Positions 24,124-33,545 are shown, counted from the stretch's first letter. The stretch is DNA of 64,000 nucleotides from Lachnoclostridium sp. UBA3262 (GCA_002362575.1 DEUM01000018.1:6231-70230), one strand, 5' to 3'. Numbers and translations are program-made. The notes: generated by a model from the sequence alone, not told the origin.

Positions 24124-26052
24124 TTATATATCCAGATTCGCATATTTTGCTTCTTCCATAATAAATTGGCGGCGCGGCGGCACATTGCTTCCCATCAGTA
24201 AATCGGTCACTTCGTCTGCCTCCACCGTATCGCTGATAGAAACCTGTGCAAGGATTCTGCTGTCCGGATCGAGCGTTGTCTCCCAAAGCTGGGTGTCATC
24301 CATCTCCCCCAGACCTTTATATCTCTGTAAATCCAATATCTTTTTCCCTGTCTTTCGGAACTTTTCCAATTCAAAGTCGTTAAACAGATATTCCGACACC
24401 TTTTGTTTCTTCTTTTTCGAAGTATCTTCATAGGAAACCCGGTACAGCGGCGGAAGCCCTCTGTATATTTTCCCCTGATAAATCAACTCTGGCATAAAAC
24501 GGTAAAAGAATGTCAGAAGAAGGGTACTGATATGGGCGCCGTCCACATCGGCATCAGTCAGAATAATAATTTTGTCATATCTCAACTTGCTGATATCAAA
24601 ATTCTCTCCAATTCCACAGCCAAAAGCGGCAATCATTGTTTTTATTTCATTGTTCACAAGAATTTTCTCAAGCGGCGCTTTCTCTACATTTAAAATTTTT
24701 CCCCGCAGCGGAAGCACTGCCTGTGTCCTGCGGTTTCTCGCTGTCTTTACTGTGCCGCCCGCCGAATCACCCTCGACAATGTAAATCTCGCACTCCTCCG
24801 CTTTTTTGGATGAGCATGCCGCAAGCTTGCTCTTTGTGTCCACATCCAATAACTGCTTCATCACCGTCTTTCTCGCCTTGTCGCTCGCAGTACGCGCTTT
24901 ATATGATTTATGTACATTCTCTAAAATCCGTTTCAGCACTTCTACATTTTTATCAAAATAGCGCTGTGCTTCCAGATTAAACACCTCATCTACCGCTGTT
25001 TTGGCATCCGTGTTCCCAAGCTTATTTTTTGTCTGACTCTCAAACTGCGGATCCGGATGCTTGATGGATACGATGGCAACAATACCATTTCGTATATCTT
25101 TTCCGTCAAAATTATCCTCGTTATTTTTCAAAAAATTCAGTTCCCTTGCATACTGATTCATAATACGCGTCAGGGCAATTTTAAACCCGGTTACAAGCGT
25201 TCCGCCGTCTGCTACATTGATTCGGTTACAGTACGAGTTTATTTGCTCTCCGTAGCTCTGTGTGTACTGAAAAGCGACTTCAACTTCAATGTCCCCGCTT
25301 TTTCCTTCTATATAAATAACATCTTTGTGAAGTACCGCCGCTTCGCGGTTTATATATTGTATATAGCTCTGGATACCAAATTCCTCCAGATATACCTTTT
25401 CCTCTCCTGTATGTTCATCTTTAAATACAATTTTCAGATTCTTATTCAGATAAGCAATCTCTTTCAATTTTTTCCGGATTGTTTCCGGTTTAAACTCTAC
25501 TGTCTCAAAAATCGAATCATCCGGATAAAAGGTAACCGTCGTTCCAGTGTTGTTTTTGGCGCATTTCCCGACAACCGGCAGGAGTCCTTTTTCCAGCTTA
25601 GTTACCGGCTTTCCTCCATCCCTGTACTCGTCTCTGTATATTTTTCCATCCTTACGCACTTCAACGGTCATTTTACTTGAGAGTGCATTGACAACCGATG
25701 CACCTACACCATGCAGACCACCGGAAACCTTATACACATCGCTGTTAAATTTCCCGCCTGCATGGAGAATCGTATAGACGACACGGACCGTCGGTATCTT
25801 TTTCACCGGATGTAAATCAACCGGGACGCCGCGACCGTTATCCTCTATGACAACGCCGCCGTCTTTTAACAGCGTCAGGTGAAGTTCATCGCAGACGCCT
25901 GCCAGATGCTCGTCAATACCGTTATCAAGAATCTCCCAAATCATATGATGAAGCCCTCTTGTTCCGGTACTTCCGATATACATGCCGGGACGCTTGCGGA
26001 CGGCCTCTAACCCCTCTAAGATTACAATATCACTTCCACTATAATTACTCAT
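24124..26052 (-). CDS. parE: Type IIA topoisomerase subunit B, ParE-like
   Basis: The ATPase subunit, about 642 residues. Seen: the GHKL ATP site (WEILDNGIDEHLAG, EDNGRGVPVD, GGLHGVGASVVNAL), the transducer Lys loop QFESQTKNKLGNT, and the Toprim motifs EGDSAGGTVK and DADVDGAHI. The C-terminal LQRYKGLGEMD is also present. I use ATG 26052, where the typical family start SGSDIVILEGLEAVRKRPGM begins; an upstream in-frame ATG at 26184 would add 44 unlikely residues. It pairs with the A subunit 28 bp downstream. ParE versus GyrB is decided mainly by the partner lacking a GyrA box. Confidence 0.88.
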   Translation of the reverse strand: MSNYSGSDIVILEGLEAVRKRPGMYIGSTGTRGLHHMIWEILDNGIDEHLAGVCDELHLTLLKDGGVVIEDNGRGVPVDLHPVKKIPTVRVVYTILHAGGKFNSDVYKVSGGLHGVGASVVNALSSKMTVEVRKDGKIYRDEYRDGGKPVTKLEKGLLPVVGKCAKNNTGTTVTFYPDDSIFETVEFKPETIRKKLKEIAYLNKNLKIVFKDEHTGEEKVYLEEFGIQSYIQYINREAAVLHKDVIYIEGKSGDIEVEVAFQYTQSYGEQINSYCNRINVADGGTLVTGFKIALTRIMNQYARELNFLKNNEDNFDGKDIRNGIVAIVSIKHPDPQFESQTKNKLGNTDAKTAVDEVFNLEAQRYFDKNVEVLKRILENVHKSYKARTASDKARKTVMKQLLDVDTKSKLAACSSKKAEECEIYIVEGDSAGGTVKTARNRRTQAVLPLRGKILNVEKAPLEKILVNNEIKTMIAAFGCGIGENFDISKLRYDKIIILTDADVDGAHISTLLLTFFYRFMPELIYQGKIYRGLPPLYRVSYEDTSKKKKQKVSEYLFNDFELEKFRKTGKKILDLQRYKGLGEMDDTQLWETTLDPDSRILAQVSISDTVEADEVTDLLMGSNVPPRRQFIMEEAKYANLDI

Positions 26053-26178
26053 TTGCCAAAAACCCTCACATTCTTCTTTACAGCCACTACAACAGCTTGT
26101 GCCTGTCCGGCTGATTTTTACCACATTTATTATAAAGCAAACAAATGTTTTTTTCAACTTTTTATTTTTTGCTGCGTA

Positions 26179-26553
26179 GGGCAATTGCTGAATCCCTTGC
26201 AGTTATGCGGCGGATATCCTACCGTTTCCCGCACGAGATATCACTCCCGACGAAAAATACATTGTTTCCTCTGTTTACTAAGGGCTCCCGCCGCCCTTCG
26301 CTAAACTCGTTGTCTGCTGTCATTTTCTCCTGCCTTTTGGCAGTGTTGCCGCCCGTCGGTCCTTATGCACCACTACGTGGCGGCCCCTAGTGAAAACGGC
26401 TGCCAAAAGGCAGAAAAATGACAACAGACACCTCAGGCAGTGCTTGGGCGGCATATTTGTAAACAGAAGAAACAATATTTTTCGGGAAGTGATATAACGA
26501 CAGGAAACGGTAGGATATCCGCCATGCCAACACAAATGATTCAGCAATTGCCT
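26179..26553. repeat. 375-bp imperfect palindrome (MITE-like element)
   Basis: The two ends are inverted copies that begin GGCAATTGCTGAAT. Each arm (about 180 bp) then shares, in order, GCGGATATCCTACCGTTTCC, a TATCACTCCCG-like block, ATTGTTTC-TCTGTTTAC, a CCGCC block and a TGCCTTTTGGCA stem. Identity is roughly 75 percent by eye. It fills the gap between parE and lysA. One arm recurs at 60986-61104, and the core recurs in shortened form at 48918-48995, so it is a dispersed family. No ORF in it looks real. Confidence 0.8.
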
Positions 26554-26571
26554 TACGCTTTCTTATTTTAT

Positions 26572-26600
26572 TTGACAGTACAAAGAAAACGCTCTATACT
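26572..26600 (+). promoter_or_regulatory. Sigma-A promoter of lysA
   Basis: TTGACA, 17 nt, TATACT. It starts 19 bp beyond the end of the palindrome. The leader to lysA is about 65 nt, too short for a lysine riboswitch. Confidence 0.75.
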
Positions 26601-26671
26601 AAGAAAAGCAAAAGAGAATTTTCATAAATTCCGCAATGGTATAGCGGAAAAGTTTCAAAACGGAGGTAAAA

Positions 26672-27940
26672 ATGAAGAAAAATACGATTCTGAATCTTGC
26701 ACAGGTGAAGGAAATTGAGAAAACCTATCCAACGCCTTTTCATATTTATGATGAGAAAGCAATTCGCGAAAATGCCCGCGCATTAAAAGACGCATTTTCT
26801 TGGAATTCTGGTTACCGTGAATATTTTGCTGTAAAGGCAACACCAAATCCTTTTATATTAAAAATCCTACAGGAGGAGGGCTGCGGCGTCGACTGTTCCT
26901 CTCTGACTGAGCTTATGCTCTCTGAGGCGGTTGGTTTCCGGGGTGAGGATATTATGTTTTCCTCCAATGTCACTCCCCTCAAAGAGTATCAAAAAGCAGA
27001 CGAGCTGGGCGCTTATATCAATTTAGATGATTTTACCCATATTGATTTTATAAAAGACACTATCGGTATTCCGGAAACCATCTGCTGCCGCTACAATCCG
27101 GGCGGCGTATTTGAACTCGGCACTGACATCATGGATAATCCGGGAGACGCAAAGTACGGTTTTACGAAAGAACAGATAATAGAGGGCTACAAAAAACTGA
27201 TGGGACTCGGCGCTAAAAACTTTGGCCTTCATGCTTTCATTGCCAGCAATACGGTCAGCAATGAATATTATCCTGCACTTGCTGGTATCCTTTTTGAACT
27301 CGCTGTGGAGTTAAAGGAAAAGACTGGCGCCAATATCCGGTTTATCAATCTTTCCGGCGGAATCGGAATCCCATATACCCCGGACAAGGAGCCAAATGAT
27401 ATTAAAGTAATCGGAGAGGGTGTACGGGAACAGTTCGAAAAAATCCTTGTTCCTGCCGGTCTTGGCGACGTCGCCATTTTTACAGAGCTTGGGCGTTTCA
27501 TGCTGGGGCCTTACGGTCAGCTTGTGACTAAGTGTATCCACCAGAAGCACATTTACAAAGAATATATCGGTTTGAATACGTGCGCCTGCGACCTGATGCG
27601 TCCTGCCATGTATAATGCATATCATCATATCACAGTACTCGGCAAGGAAAATGAACCATGTAATTATAAATATGATGTAACAGGTTCTCTCTGCGAGAAT
27701 AATGACAAATTTGCTATTGACCGTATGCTTCCTAAAATTGATGTTGGCGACTATCTCGTTCTGCACGATACCGGAGCACACGGATATGCCATGGGATATA
27801 ATTACAACGGCAAACTGAAATCACCGGAGCTTCTTTTAAAGGAGGATGGCAGTGTTCAGATGATACGCCGCGGAGAAACACCGCAGGATTATTTTGCTAC
27901 ATTTGATTTTTGTGATATTTTGAAGGATATGAAGTATTAA
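26672..27940 (+). CDS. lysA: Diaminopimelate decarboxylase
   Basis: A 422-residue PLP enzyme (fold type III) that makes L-lysine from meso-diaminopimelate. Seen: the PLP lysine in EYFAVKATPNP, ECG-like segment GCGVDCSSLTEL, the RYNPGG stretch, HAFIASNTVSNEYY, the Gly-rich phosphate loop LSGGIGIPY, and the substrate Cys/Asp region VTGSLCENNDKFA. Start ATG 26672 has CGGAGG. It stands alone on the plus strand, with its own promoter and a strong terminator after it. This variant is a little diverged from classical LysA, and a related PLP decarboxylase (for example for carboxyspermidine) is a weaker alternative. Confidence 0.88.
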   Translation: MKKNTILNLAQVKEIEKTYPTPFHIYDEKAIRENARALKDAFSWNSGYREYFAVKATPNPFILKILQEEGCGVDCSSLTELMLSEAVGFRGEDIMFSSNVTPLKEYQKADELGAYINLDDFTHIDFIKDTIGIPETICCRYNPGGVFELGTDIMDNPGDAKYGFTKEQIIEGYKKLMGLGAKNFGLHAFIASNTVSNEYYPALAGILFELAVELKEKTGANIRFINLSGGIGIPYTPDKEPNDIKVIGEGVREQFEKILVPAGLGDVAIFTELGRFMLGPYGQLVTKCIHQKHIYKEYIGLNTCACDLMRPAMYNAYHHITVLGKENEPCNYKYDVTGSLCENNDKFAIDRMLPKIDVGDYLVLHDTGAHGYAMGYNYNGKLKSPELLLKEDGSVQMIRRGETPQDYFATFDFCDILKDMKY

Positions 27941-27967
27941 GAATATTTACTGTTCTATGTATATAGG

Positions 27968-28008
27968 AAGGAAAAGGCAGCTTTACCAGTCTGCCTTTTC
28001 CTTTTACT
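27968..28008 (+). terminator. Intrinsic terminator after lysA
   Basis: A 13-bp stem built on GGAAAAGGCAG and CTGCCTTTTCC around a 10-nt loop, followed by TTTTACT. The A/T tails on both sides make it usable for the convergent toxin-antitoxin transcript too. Confidence 0.85.
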
Positions 28009-28042
28009 ATTCTTATATAGTATCTTCACTCTTGCTCCTCTG

Positions 28043-28354
28043 TTATATTAAATTCCGATACTCCCGCCTGCTGTCTACAACGGCATAGACAGTAACCGTT
28101 TTATCCAGTTCATCCACTTTATAAAATACCAGATGATTTTCTACTATCAAAACCCGATAGCCCTGCTTCCTCAAAATCGAATAGCGCGGAATATTCCCCG
28201 ATTGTGGAAAATCCCGAAGCTGACTAATTGCTTTCTCAATCTTATCTAAATAGTGTAAAGCAACTTCTACACTCCCCGAATCATCTGCTATATAAAACAG
28301 AATCTCACGTAATTGATCTTCTACCCTGTCTGTTCGTAAGATTTCGTAACTCAT
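28043..28354 (-). CDS. RelE/ParE-family toxin of a type II toxin-antitoxin pair
   Basis: A 103-residue ParE/RelE-fold protein. Seen: the N-terminal strand YEILRTDRVEDQLREILFYI, a two-helix hairpin with ALHYLDKIEKAISQLRDFPQ, and the C-terminal sheet with YRVLIVENHLVFYKVDE and the closing VVDSRREYRNLI, typical of RelE-type ribonucleases and ParE gyrase poisons. Which of these two activities it has cannot be told. Its start overlaps the antitoxin stop by 4 bp, the normal coupling. Confidence 0.9.
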   Translation of the reverse strand: MSYEILRTDRVEDQLREILFYIADDSGSVEVALHYLDKIEKAISQLRDFPQSGNIPRYSILRKQGYRVLIVENHLVFYKVDELDKTVTVYAVVDSRREYRNLI

Positions 28355-28629
28355 TCATCCTTCCTTTCCAGCAAAGATGTACGAATATTATCAAAGGTAT
28401 CTTGTATTGGTGCAACCCTGCCCTGTTTCATATCCTCCTCTGACTCTGCCAATGTACGCAAAAGTTCCAATTCCGCAGTCATCTGCTTATAAGCCTGAAA
28501 ACCCATTACTGCTGTATCACCTTTACCGTTTACGGTAATAATAACAGCCTCTTTGCTTTCCCGGCATTGTTTTGAAATCTCGGAATAATGGTTTCTCAAA
28601 TCAGAAGATGGTCGAATTGCAACTTCCAT
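28351..28629 (-). CDS. Phd/YefM-family antitoxin
   Basis: A 92-residue antitoxin. Seen: VAIRPSSDLRNHYSEISKQC, the Phd/YefM DNA-binding N-terminal domain, then EAVIITVNGKGDTAVMGFQA and a flexible acidic and basic C-terminal tail that would wrap the toxin. It should bind its own promoter; a clean palindrome lies across the -10 region upstream. Order is antitoxin then toxin, with 4-bp overlap. Confidence 0.9.
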   Translation of the reverse strand: MEVAIRPSSDLRNHYSEISKQCRESKEAVIITVNGKGDTAVMGFQAYKQMTAELELLRTLAESEEDMKQGRVAPIQDTFDNIRTSLLERKDE

Positions 28630-28653
28630 CTCATCACCTTCTCTCTATCAGAT

Positions 28654-28690
28654 ATAGTCATATCATATCATAATATGACTATTGATTCAA
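28654..28690 (-). promoter_or_regulatory. Toxin-antitoxin promoter and palindromic operator
   Basis: On the minus strand TTGAAT (28685-28690), 17 nt, TATGAT (28662-28667) form a sigma-A promoter. A perfect 10-bp inverted repeat, ATAGTCATAT with ATATGACTAT and a 9-nt spacer (28654-28682), covers the spacer and -10 box. It is the expected autoregulatory site of the antitoxin-toxin complex. Confidence 0.75.
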
Positions 28691-28739
28691 TAAAATATTT
28701 AATACTTTTCGCACATTGAACTTTTTTACTTCATATTCC

Positions 28740-30455
28740 TCACTTGCGCTTGACGCCTGACCATTTACCATATATCTTTTTCTTTCCTGATTTTTTCCAC
28801 ACTCGTACACGAAAATAATATTTCTTCTTAGATTTCAATTTCCGGATTGTTATTACCGAATTGGTAAAAGATTTTTTCTTTGCTGATTTCCACTTTTTCC
28901 CGACATTATACTGTACTTCGTAGTTCACCTTTGATATCTTTTTGCAGATTACCTTTGCCCTGTTCCCCGATCGCTTTATTTTCTTTATCTTAGCTTTTGC
29001 AGAAAGCATTTTTTTCTTAGTAAAGCGAATGGTGGAACGTCTTGACACCATGCGTGTAATAATGATTGGCGGTTTCTCCTCACTGACCTGCTTTTTGCCG
29101 ACAGCAGGTTTCGGGGTTAAACTTTCCTTTGACATCGGCGTTGTTGTCGGAGGTACTGTCGATAGCCCTGTCGGATGTGCTGTCTGTAATACAGTTGTTG
29201 GCGACGTCGGGGCTGGTTTTTCTGTAGGGACTGGTTTTGCCGTCGGCGGTACTGCCTTTGGCTGTGCGTTTAGCATAAGACTTCCCTCTCGTTTTTTATA
29301 CCCTTTCTCCTCTGGTACAAATAGAACGGAACAGAGATTCTCTCCCGGCTGCAGTTTCTGCAACGGCTCTTTCCACTCCCAACTACCTTTGATGTCCTCG
29401 CCAGTGTAAGGATTCCTGCATTTTCCCGGAAGCAGGCGGATATCCTGTAATATCTGCCCTTCCTTTCCTTGAACACATGACTGAGGGTAACTTACTACAT
29501 CTGGTGTAACCGACAGAACCGTTACCTTTATTTTCTGGCATGATGACTCATAATTCTCAGCATTATCCGGTTTAAATATTGTTACAACCTGCTGTTCTCC
29601 GGCACGCCCCAGTATCTCCTTCTCATCCCTGAAAGTCAGCGTCCCCTCCACAGACTCTCCCGAATATGGATTTACAAAGGTGTATTTTGGTTTGACACCA
29701 GAAAGCGTCTCCCCATAATGGATTTCCGGCACACTGCACTCCAGCAGTTTAGGGATAGCCTTTTTTATTTGTATTACAGTGCACCTAGCATGGTAGGTTT
29801 CCTCATATGTAAGTGGCCGTTCTGGTTTAAAAAGAGCATCCCATTTCCATGTTCCTACTTCATGAACCAGATATGGCGAGACCAGTGACCACTGTCCCGG
29901 GATGGAACTTTTCCAACGTACGCTTTCTTCCCGGATTGCCGCCTCTGACAACGGCTGCCCATAAAATATAGCGTCAGTAATAAAGGCAATATCACCGCTG
30001 CGCTTGACTTCATAAGGACGTTTGATGAGTCGTCCCCCCGTTCTCACAGAAACCTGTTCTGCCCCCCACAAATCGCCCTGCGATTTTTCTAAGTCTACAG
30101 TTCCCCATATCTGGAGCTGACCATCCATTTTCAGACCACCCTTTCCCAGCGTAAGGGTTACTCCCGGTCTTACTACTACTAATGTACGTGCATTGCACAC
30201 TAGATCATTTGTCCACTCTTTTATGTCAAGATGATAATTGGCATTAAAGTAAATCTCTCCACCATACCGGCAGGCACGAAATGCCTCCTCCGCAGAATTT
30301 GTAAAACCTTTTTTATTATCCAATGAACAATACTCAATCGCGTACTTTTCTGATGATTCAGCAGCATGACTTACCCACGCAGACTCTGGCGGTGTACATC
30401 CTGCCATCAGTCCCAGAATTAACAAAACTGCTACTATTTTTTTCACTTTTCCCAT
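28740..30455 (-). CDS. Secreted lipoprotein with Pro/Thr linker and basic fibronectin-like tail
   Basis: A 571-residue exported protein of unknown function. Seen: a lipoprotein signal peptide with lipobox LMAGC at residues 16-20; a region of beta strands with ARTLVVVRPGVTLTLGKGGL, suggestive of a small beta-helix; and two MBG-like beta domains (GETLSGVKPKYTFVNPYSGE and similar) at about 240-390. A Pro/Thr-rich linker follows at about 400-460, then a very Lys-rich C-terminal domain resembling a fibronectin type III module (YYFRVRVWKKSGKKKIYGKW). Such tails are common in Lachnospiraceae surface proteins and probably bind the wall. The start follows GGGAGG. It lies 227 bp after the NlpC/P60 gene. 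Confidence 0.75.
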   Translation of the reverse strand: MGKVKKIVAVLLILGLMAGCTPPESAWVSHAAESSEKYAIEYCSLDNKKGFTNSAEEAFRACRYGGEIYFNANYHLDIKEWTNDLVCNARTLVVVRPGVTLTLGKGGLKMDGQLQIWGTVDLEKSQGDLWGAEQVSVRTGGRLIKRPYEVKRSGDIAFITDAIFYGQPLSEAAIREESVRWKSSIPGQWSLVSPYLVHEVGTWKWDALFKPERPLTYEETYHARCTVIQIKKAIPKLLECSVPEIHYGETLSGVKPKYTFVNPYSGESVEGTLTFRDEKEILGRAGEQQVVTIFKPDNAENYESSCQKIKVTVLSVTPDVVSYPQSCVQGKEGQILQDIRLLPGKCRNPYTGEDIKGSWEWKEPLQKLQPGENLCSVLFVPEEKGYKKREGSLMLNAQPKAVPPTAKPVPTEKPAPTSPTTVLQTAHPTGLSTVPPTTTPMSKESLTPKPAVGKKQVSEEKPPIIITRMVSRRSTIRFTKKKMLSAKAKIKKIKRSGNRAKVICKKISKVNYEVQYNVGKKWKSAKKKSFTNSVITIRKLKSKKKYYFRVRVWKKSGKKKIYGKWSGVKRK

Positions 30456-30533
30456 ACGTTTTCCTCCCTGATTTACACTTTTTCTTTTTTCTGGATGATT
30501 TTATAGAAACTTCTCTTGATTATAGAGAACTGA

Positions 30534-30596
30534 CACAATATATTGCACTTTGTTCTGTTTCTGGCACAGTATATTGTGATTCCTTTCGAAAGGAAT
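30534..30596. repeat. Palindromes between the NlpC/P60 and lipoprotein genes
   Basis: Two structures are visible. CACAATATA and TATATTGTG (30534-30578) form a 9-bp inverted repeat with a 27-nt loop. Directly next to it, ATTCCTTTCGAAAGGAAT (30579-30596) is an 18-bp perfect palindrome. They may act as a transcript end for the NlpC/P60 gene or as an operator for the lipoprotein gene; there is no U-run that decides it. Confidence 0.5.
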
Positions 30597-30682
30597 TTTA
30601 GTGTATCACAGGAGGAATTTGTTTGTCAATACTTTTTTACTTTTATTTTATAAATATTTAAATTCTCATAATATCCGCTTTG

Positions 30683-32137
30683 TTATGGACGCGCGACAAC
30701 CGGTACATCGCTCTTTTTAAAAATATCTCTGTCACGTATTACTACATTGTTGTAGGTAGAACTGCTCTCCATCGTTTTGCCATTTCCAATGTACATAGCA
30801 ATGTGATAGATACGCTTATAACGCCCGTTTCTCCGCGCTTTTTTCCCACCAAAGCAGATTAAATCCCCAGGGCGCAGCTTATCCGGATTATATTTCCCGG
30901 AAGCCTTTACATACTTTCCCTTCCCCACATAATATTTCGCAATCTCCGCCGCTACCGGTGCCCATGAAGTCTTTCGGACTAAATATTTTCCCGCTGCACG
31001 GTAACAACGATACACAAAGGAAGAGCAATCAAAAAGTTTTTTACTCATCCGTCTTGCCTGACTATAATGCGCCTTTCCGATGCGCTTGTAGCCATACCGC
31101 ATCGCTTTTACTGCTTTTTTTGTGCTTACCGCCAAATAGTATTTGAGAACCTTTCCGTCCACATTGCAAAAAATAACGGTGCTTCCTTTTTTCTTCGTCC
31201 GGACATTGCCCTTCTGGCTCACTGTGGCGATTTTAGAATTTCCACTGCTCCATCTTTTCACACTGTGGCTATTCGTTCCCGTTACTTTTACCTGTAATCC
31301 TTTCTTGGTCTGGTAAAATCCGTACTTTACTTTTAATTTTGGATTTGTGACAGTAACCGTGCAGGTTGTCGTCATACCGTCTACCATGGCGGTTACAACA
31401 GCAGTTCCTTCCTTGTGTGCTTTCAGTGTTACTCCATAAGCATTGTAAGTCTGTATTGATACAATACTTGCGTTGGATGAGGAATATCCTGCCTGACCTC
31501 CCGTAGTATCCAGCAGGAGCAGTGTCGTCTGGCATCCCTTCGCAAGATTCATTTTCTTTTCTTCAAAGTGTGGATTTATAATTTGCACCGGAATACGGTA
31601 ACGATATGTACCGCCGTAGGAATCTGTAACTGCAACTAAAATATACGTTTTTCCTGCTCCAACTGGCGTTATCATTCCGTTTTTTCCGACCTTTGCCACC
31701 TTTGTATTTTCCGAAGACCACTGGCATTGTAATCCTTCAAAGGCTGCTACCTTAATTTGGAATGTACCCGCGCCTATTGCATGCGGAGGATAGGATTTGT
31801 CGTTAAACGACAGTGCTGACAAAATCTCATTCGCCCTTACCTCTATCTTACAGTATACAGATGTTTCTTTCTCAGTCCGTATCGAAACGGTCGCCTTCCC
31901 TGCCTGAAGTGCAGAAACCACACCTTTTTCCGATATTCTTACAACCTTTTCGTTATCCGCTACCCATTTTCCCTCCGGAATCTCCGGCAACTGCACTGTC
32001 TGTCCCAGATAGAGACAATATTTTATAATTTCATCTTGGTCAGACGCCGCCTGCGCCTGTACTCCACTTGCCATACAAAGTATAAAAATAATTCCAAACC
32101 ATGCTATAAACCAATGTTTTCTTCTCGTCTTTATCAT
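30683..32137 (-). CDS. Secreted NlpC/P60 peptidase with Ig-like (BIG2) repeats
   Basis: A 484-residue exported cell-wall hydrolase. Seen: a signal peptide ending near AQAAS, then several bacterial Ig-like group 2 domains (VVRISEKGVVSALQAGKATV; CQWSSENTKVAKVGKNGMIT; RWSSGNSKIATVSQKGNV) spanning about residues 35-340. The C-terminal NlpC/P60 domain has the catalytic Cys in LFDCSSFVYRCY and the His in YKRIYHIAMYIGNG. The family cleaves peptidoglycan stem peptides, often D-Glu to diamino acid bonds. The start has GGGAAGGG upstream. It lies alone between serS and the lipoprotein gene. Confidence 0.88.
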   Translation of the reverse strand: MIKTRRKHWFIAWFGIIFILCMASGVQAQAASDQDEIIKYCLYLGQTVQLPEIPEGKWVADNEKVVRISEKGVVSALQAGKATVSIRTEKETSVYCKIEVRANEILSALSFNDKSYPPHAIGAGTFQIKVAAFEGLQCQWSSENTKVAKVGKNGMITPVGAGKTYILVAVTDSYGGTYRYRIPVQIINPHFEEKKMNLAKGCQTTLLLLDTTGGQAGYSSSNASIVSIQTYNAYGVTLKAHKEGTAVVTAMVDGMTTTCTVTVTNPKLKVKYGFYQTKKGLQVKVTGTNSHSVKRWSSGNSKIATVSQKGNVRTKKKGSTVIFCNVDGKVLKYYLAVSTKKAVKAMRYGYKRIGKAHYSQARRMSKKLFDCSSFVYRCYRAAGKYLVRKTSWAPVAAEIAKYYVGKGKYVKASGKYNPDKLRPGDLICFGGKKARRNGRYKRIYHIAMYIGNGKTMESSSTYNNVVIRDRDIFKKSDVPVVARP

Positions 32138-32206
32138 ACGCCTTACCCTTCCCTCTTTTTCTATTCTGTGTTTTCATTCCTTATTGAGCGACTTCACCAG
32201 TAACAT

Positions 32207-32236
32207 CAATAGGGACTACCTAAGCAGTCCCCATTG
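32207..32236. terminator. Hairpin between serS and the NlpC/P60 gene
   Basis: A stem of about 13 bp (CAATAGGGACTAC with GCAGTCCCCATTG, one mismatch plus one wobble on one strand) with a CTAA loop, just after the serS stop. The T-rich side is on the plus strand, so as a serS terminator it is atypical, but no plus-strand gene is near. Confidence 0.5.
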
Positions 32237-32255
32237 TATTATTTTTCTATGTCAA

Positions 32256-33545
32256 TCATTTGTTTTTGACTTCTATTTTCTCCTTGCCCCCCATATATGG
32301 ACGGAGTGCTTTTGGAATATTAACAGTGCCATCTTCATTCAGATTATTTTCTAAAAAGGCAATTAACATTCGTGGCGGCGCCACAACGGTATTGTTCAAC
32401 GTATGGGCAAAATACTTTCCTCCCTTACCCACAACGCGGATTTTGAGCCGTCTTGCCTGTGCGTCTCCCAGATTAGAGCAGCTCCCTACCTCAAAATATT
32501 TTTTCTGACGTGGAGACCACGCCTCCACATCAATGGATTTTACCTTTAAATCTGCCAAGTCGCCGGAGCAGCACTCTAATGTCCGTACTGGAATATCCAA
32601 TGAACGGAATAAGTCTACGGTGTTCTGCCACAATTTTTCGAACCATGTCATACTATCTTCCGGCTTGCAGACTACTATCATCTCCTGCTTTTCAAACTGA
32701 TGAATCCGGTAAACGCCGCGCTCCTCAATCCCATGTGCTCCTTTTTCTTTCCGGAAACACGGGGAATAACTGGTAAGCGTCTTTGGCAGTTCTTCCTCTG
32801 GAATAATTTTATCAATAAATTTACCAATCATGGAGTGTTCACTTGTCCCAATCAGATAGAGGTCTTCCCCTTCAATTTTGTACATCATGGCGTCCATCTC
32901 GTCGAAGGACATGACACCTGTGACAACATTTGAACGAATCATGAATGGCGGTACACAGTAGGTAAATCCTCTGTCTATCATAAAATCCCTTGCATACGAA
33001 ATCACTGCCGAGTGCAGTCTGGCAATATCCCCCATCAGATAATAAAATCCGTTGCCTGCTACGTCCCGCGCTGCATCCAGATCAATGCCGTCAAATTTTT
33101 CCATAATCTCTGTATGATATGGAATTTCATAATCTGGCACAACCGGCTCTCCGTATTTCTCTATTTCCACGTTCTCACTGTCATCTTTTCCGATTGGCAC
33201 GCTCTCATCAATAATATTAGGAATAACGAGCATACGCTCCTGAATCTGCTCTGCAATCTCTGCCTCTCTTGCCTCAAGAGCAGAAAGCTCGTCCGCACTT
33301 TTCGCAACTTCTGCCTTCATCGCCTCGGCTTCTTCTTTTTTCCCCTGCCCCATCAGTGCGCCTATCATCTTGGAGTTCTTTTTGCGGCTCGCACGCAAAT
33401 CATCTGCCTTCTGCTGGGTTTCCCTTCTCTCTTTATCCAGCTCGATAACCTCATCCACCATAGGAAGCTTCCGTTCCTGAAATTTGTTTTTAATATTCTG
33501 TTTTACGATATCCGGATTTTCCCTTAAAAATTTAATATCTAACAT
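32256..33545 (-). CDS. serS: Seryl-tRNA synthetase
   Basis: A 429-residue class II synthetase that charges tRNA-Ser. Seen: the N-terminal LDIKFLRENPDIVKQNIKNK start of the tRNA-binding coiled coil, the motif 2 stretch FRKEKGAHGIEERGVYRIHQ, LECCSGDLADLK, and motif 3 NNTVVAPPRMLIAFLE. ATG 33545 has GGAGG with 5 nt spacing; a longer in-frame start at 33596 is unlikely. It follows the M18 aminopeptidase by 99 bp. There is no room for a T-box leader. Confidence 0.96.
   Translation of the reverse strand: MLDIKFLRENPDIVKQNIKNKFQERKLPMVDEVIELDKERRETQQKADDLRASRKKNSKMIGALMGQGKKEEAEAMKAEVAKSADELSALEAREAEIAEQIQERMLVIPNIIDESVPIGKDDSENVEIEKYGEPVVPDYEIPYHTEIMEKFDGIDLDAARDVAGNGFYYLMGDIARLHSAVISYARDFMIDRGFTYCVPPFMIRSNVVTGVMSFDEMDAMMYKIEGEDLYLIGTSEHSMIGKFIDKIIPEEELPKTLTSYSPCFRKEKGAHGIEERGVYRIHQFEKQEMIVVCKPEDSMTWFEKLWQNTVDLFRSLDIPVRTLECCSGDLADLKVKSIDVEAWSPRQKKYFEVGSCSNLGDAQARRLKIRVVGKGGKYFAHTLNNTVVAPPRMLIAFLENNLNEDGTVNIPKALRPYMGGKEKIEVKNK

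Noticed and set aside
21825..26052. Calling the topoisomerase pair gyrA and gyrB
   Set aside because: No GyrA box was found in the A subunit and there is no recF/dnaN context; ParC/ParE is preferred, though not proven.
26145..26547. Open frames inside the 375-bp palindrome
   Set aside because: Non-coding repeat; frames differ between the two arms and between the dispersed copies.
26601..26671. Lysine riboswitch ahead of lysA
   Set aside because: The leader is only about 65 nt from the promoter, too short for the roughly 170-nt lysine aptamer.
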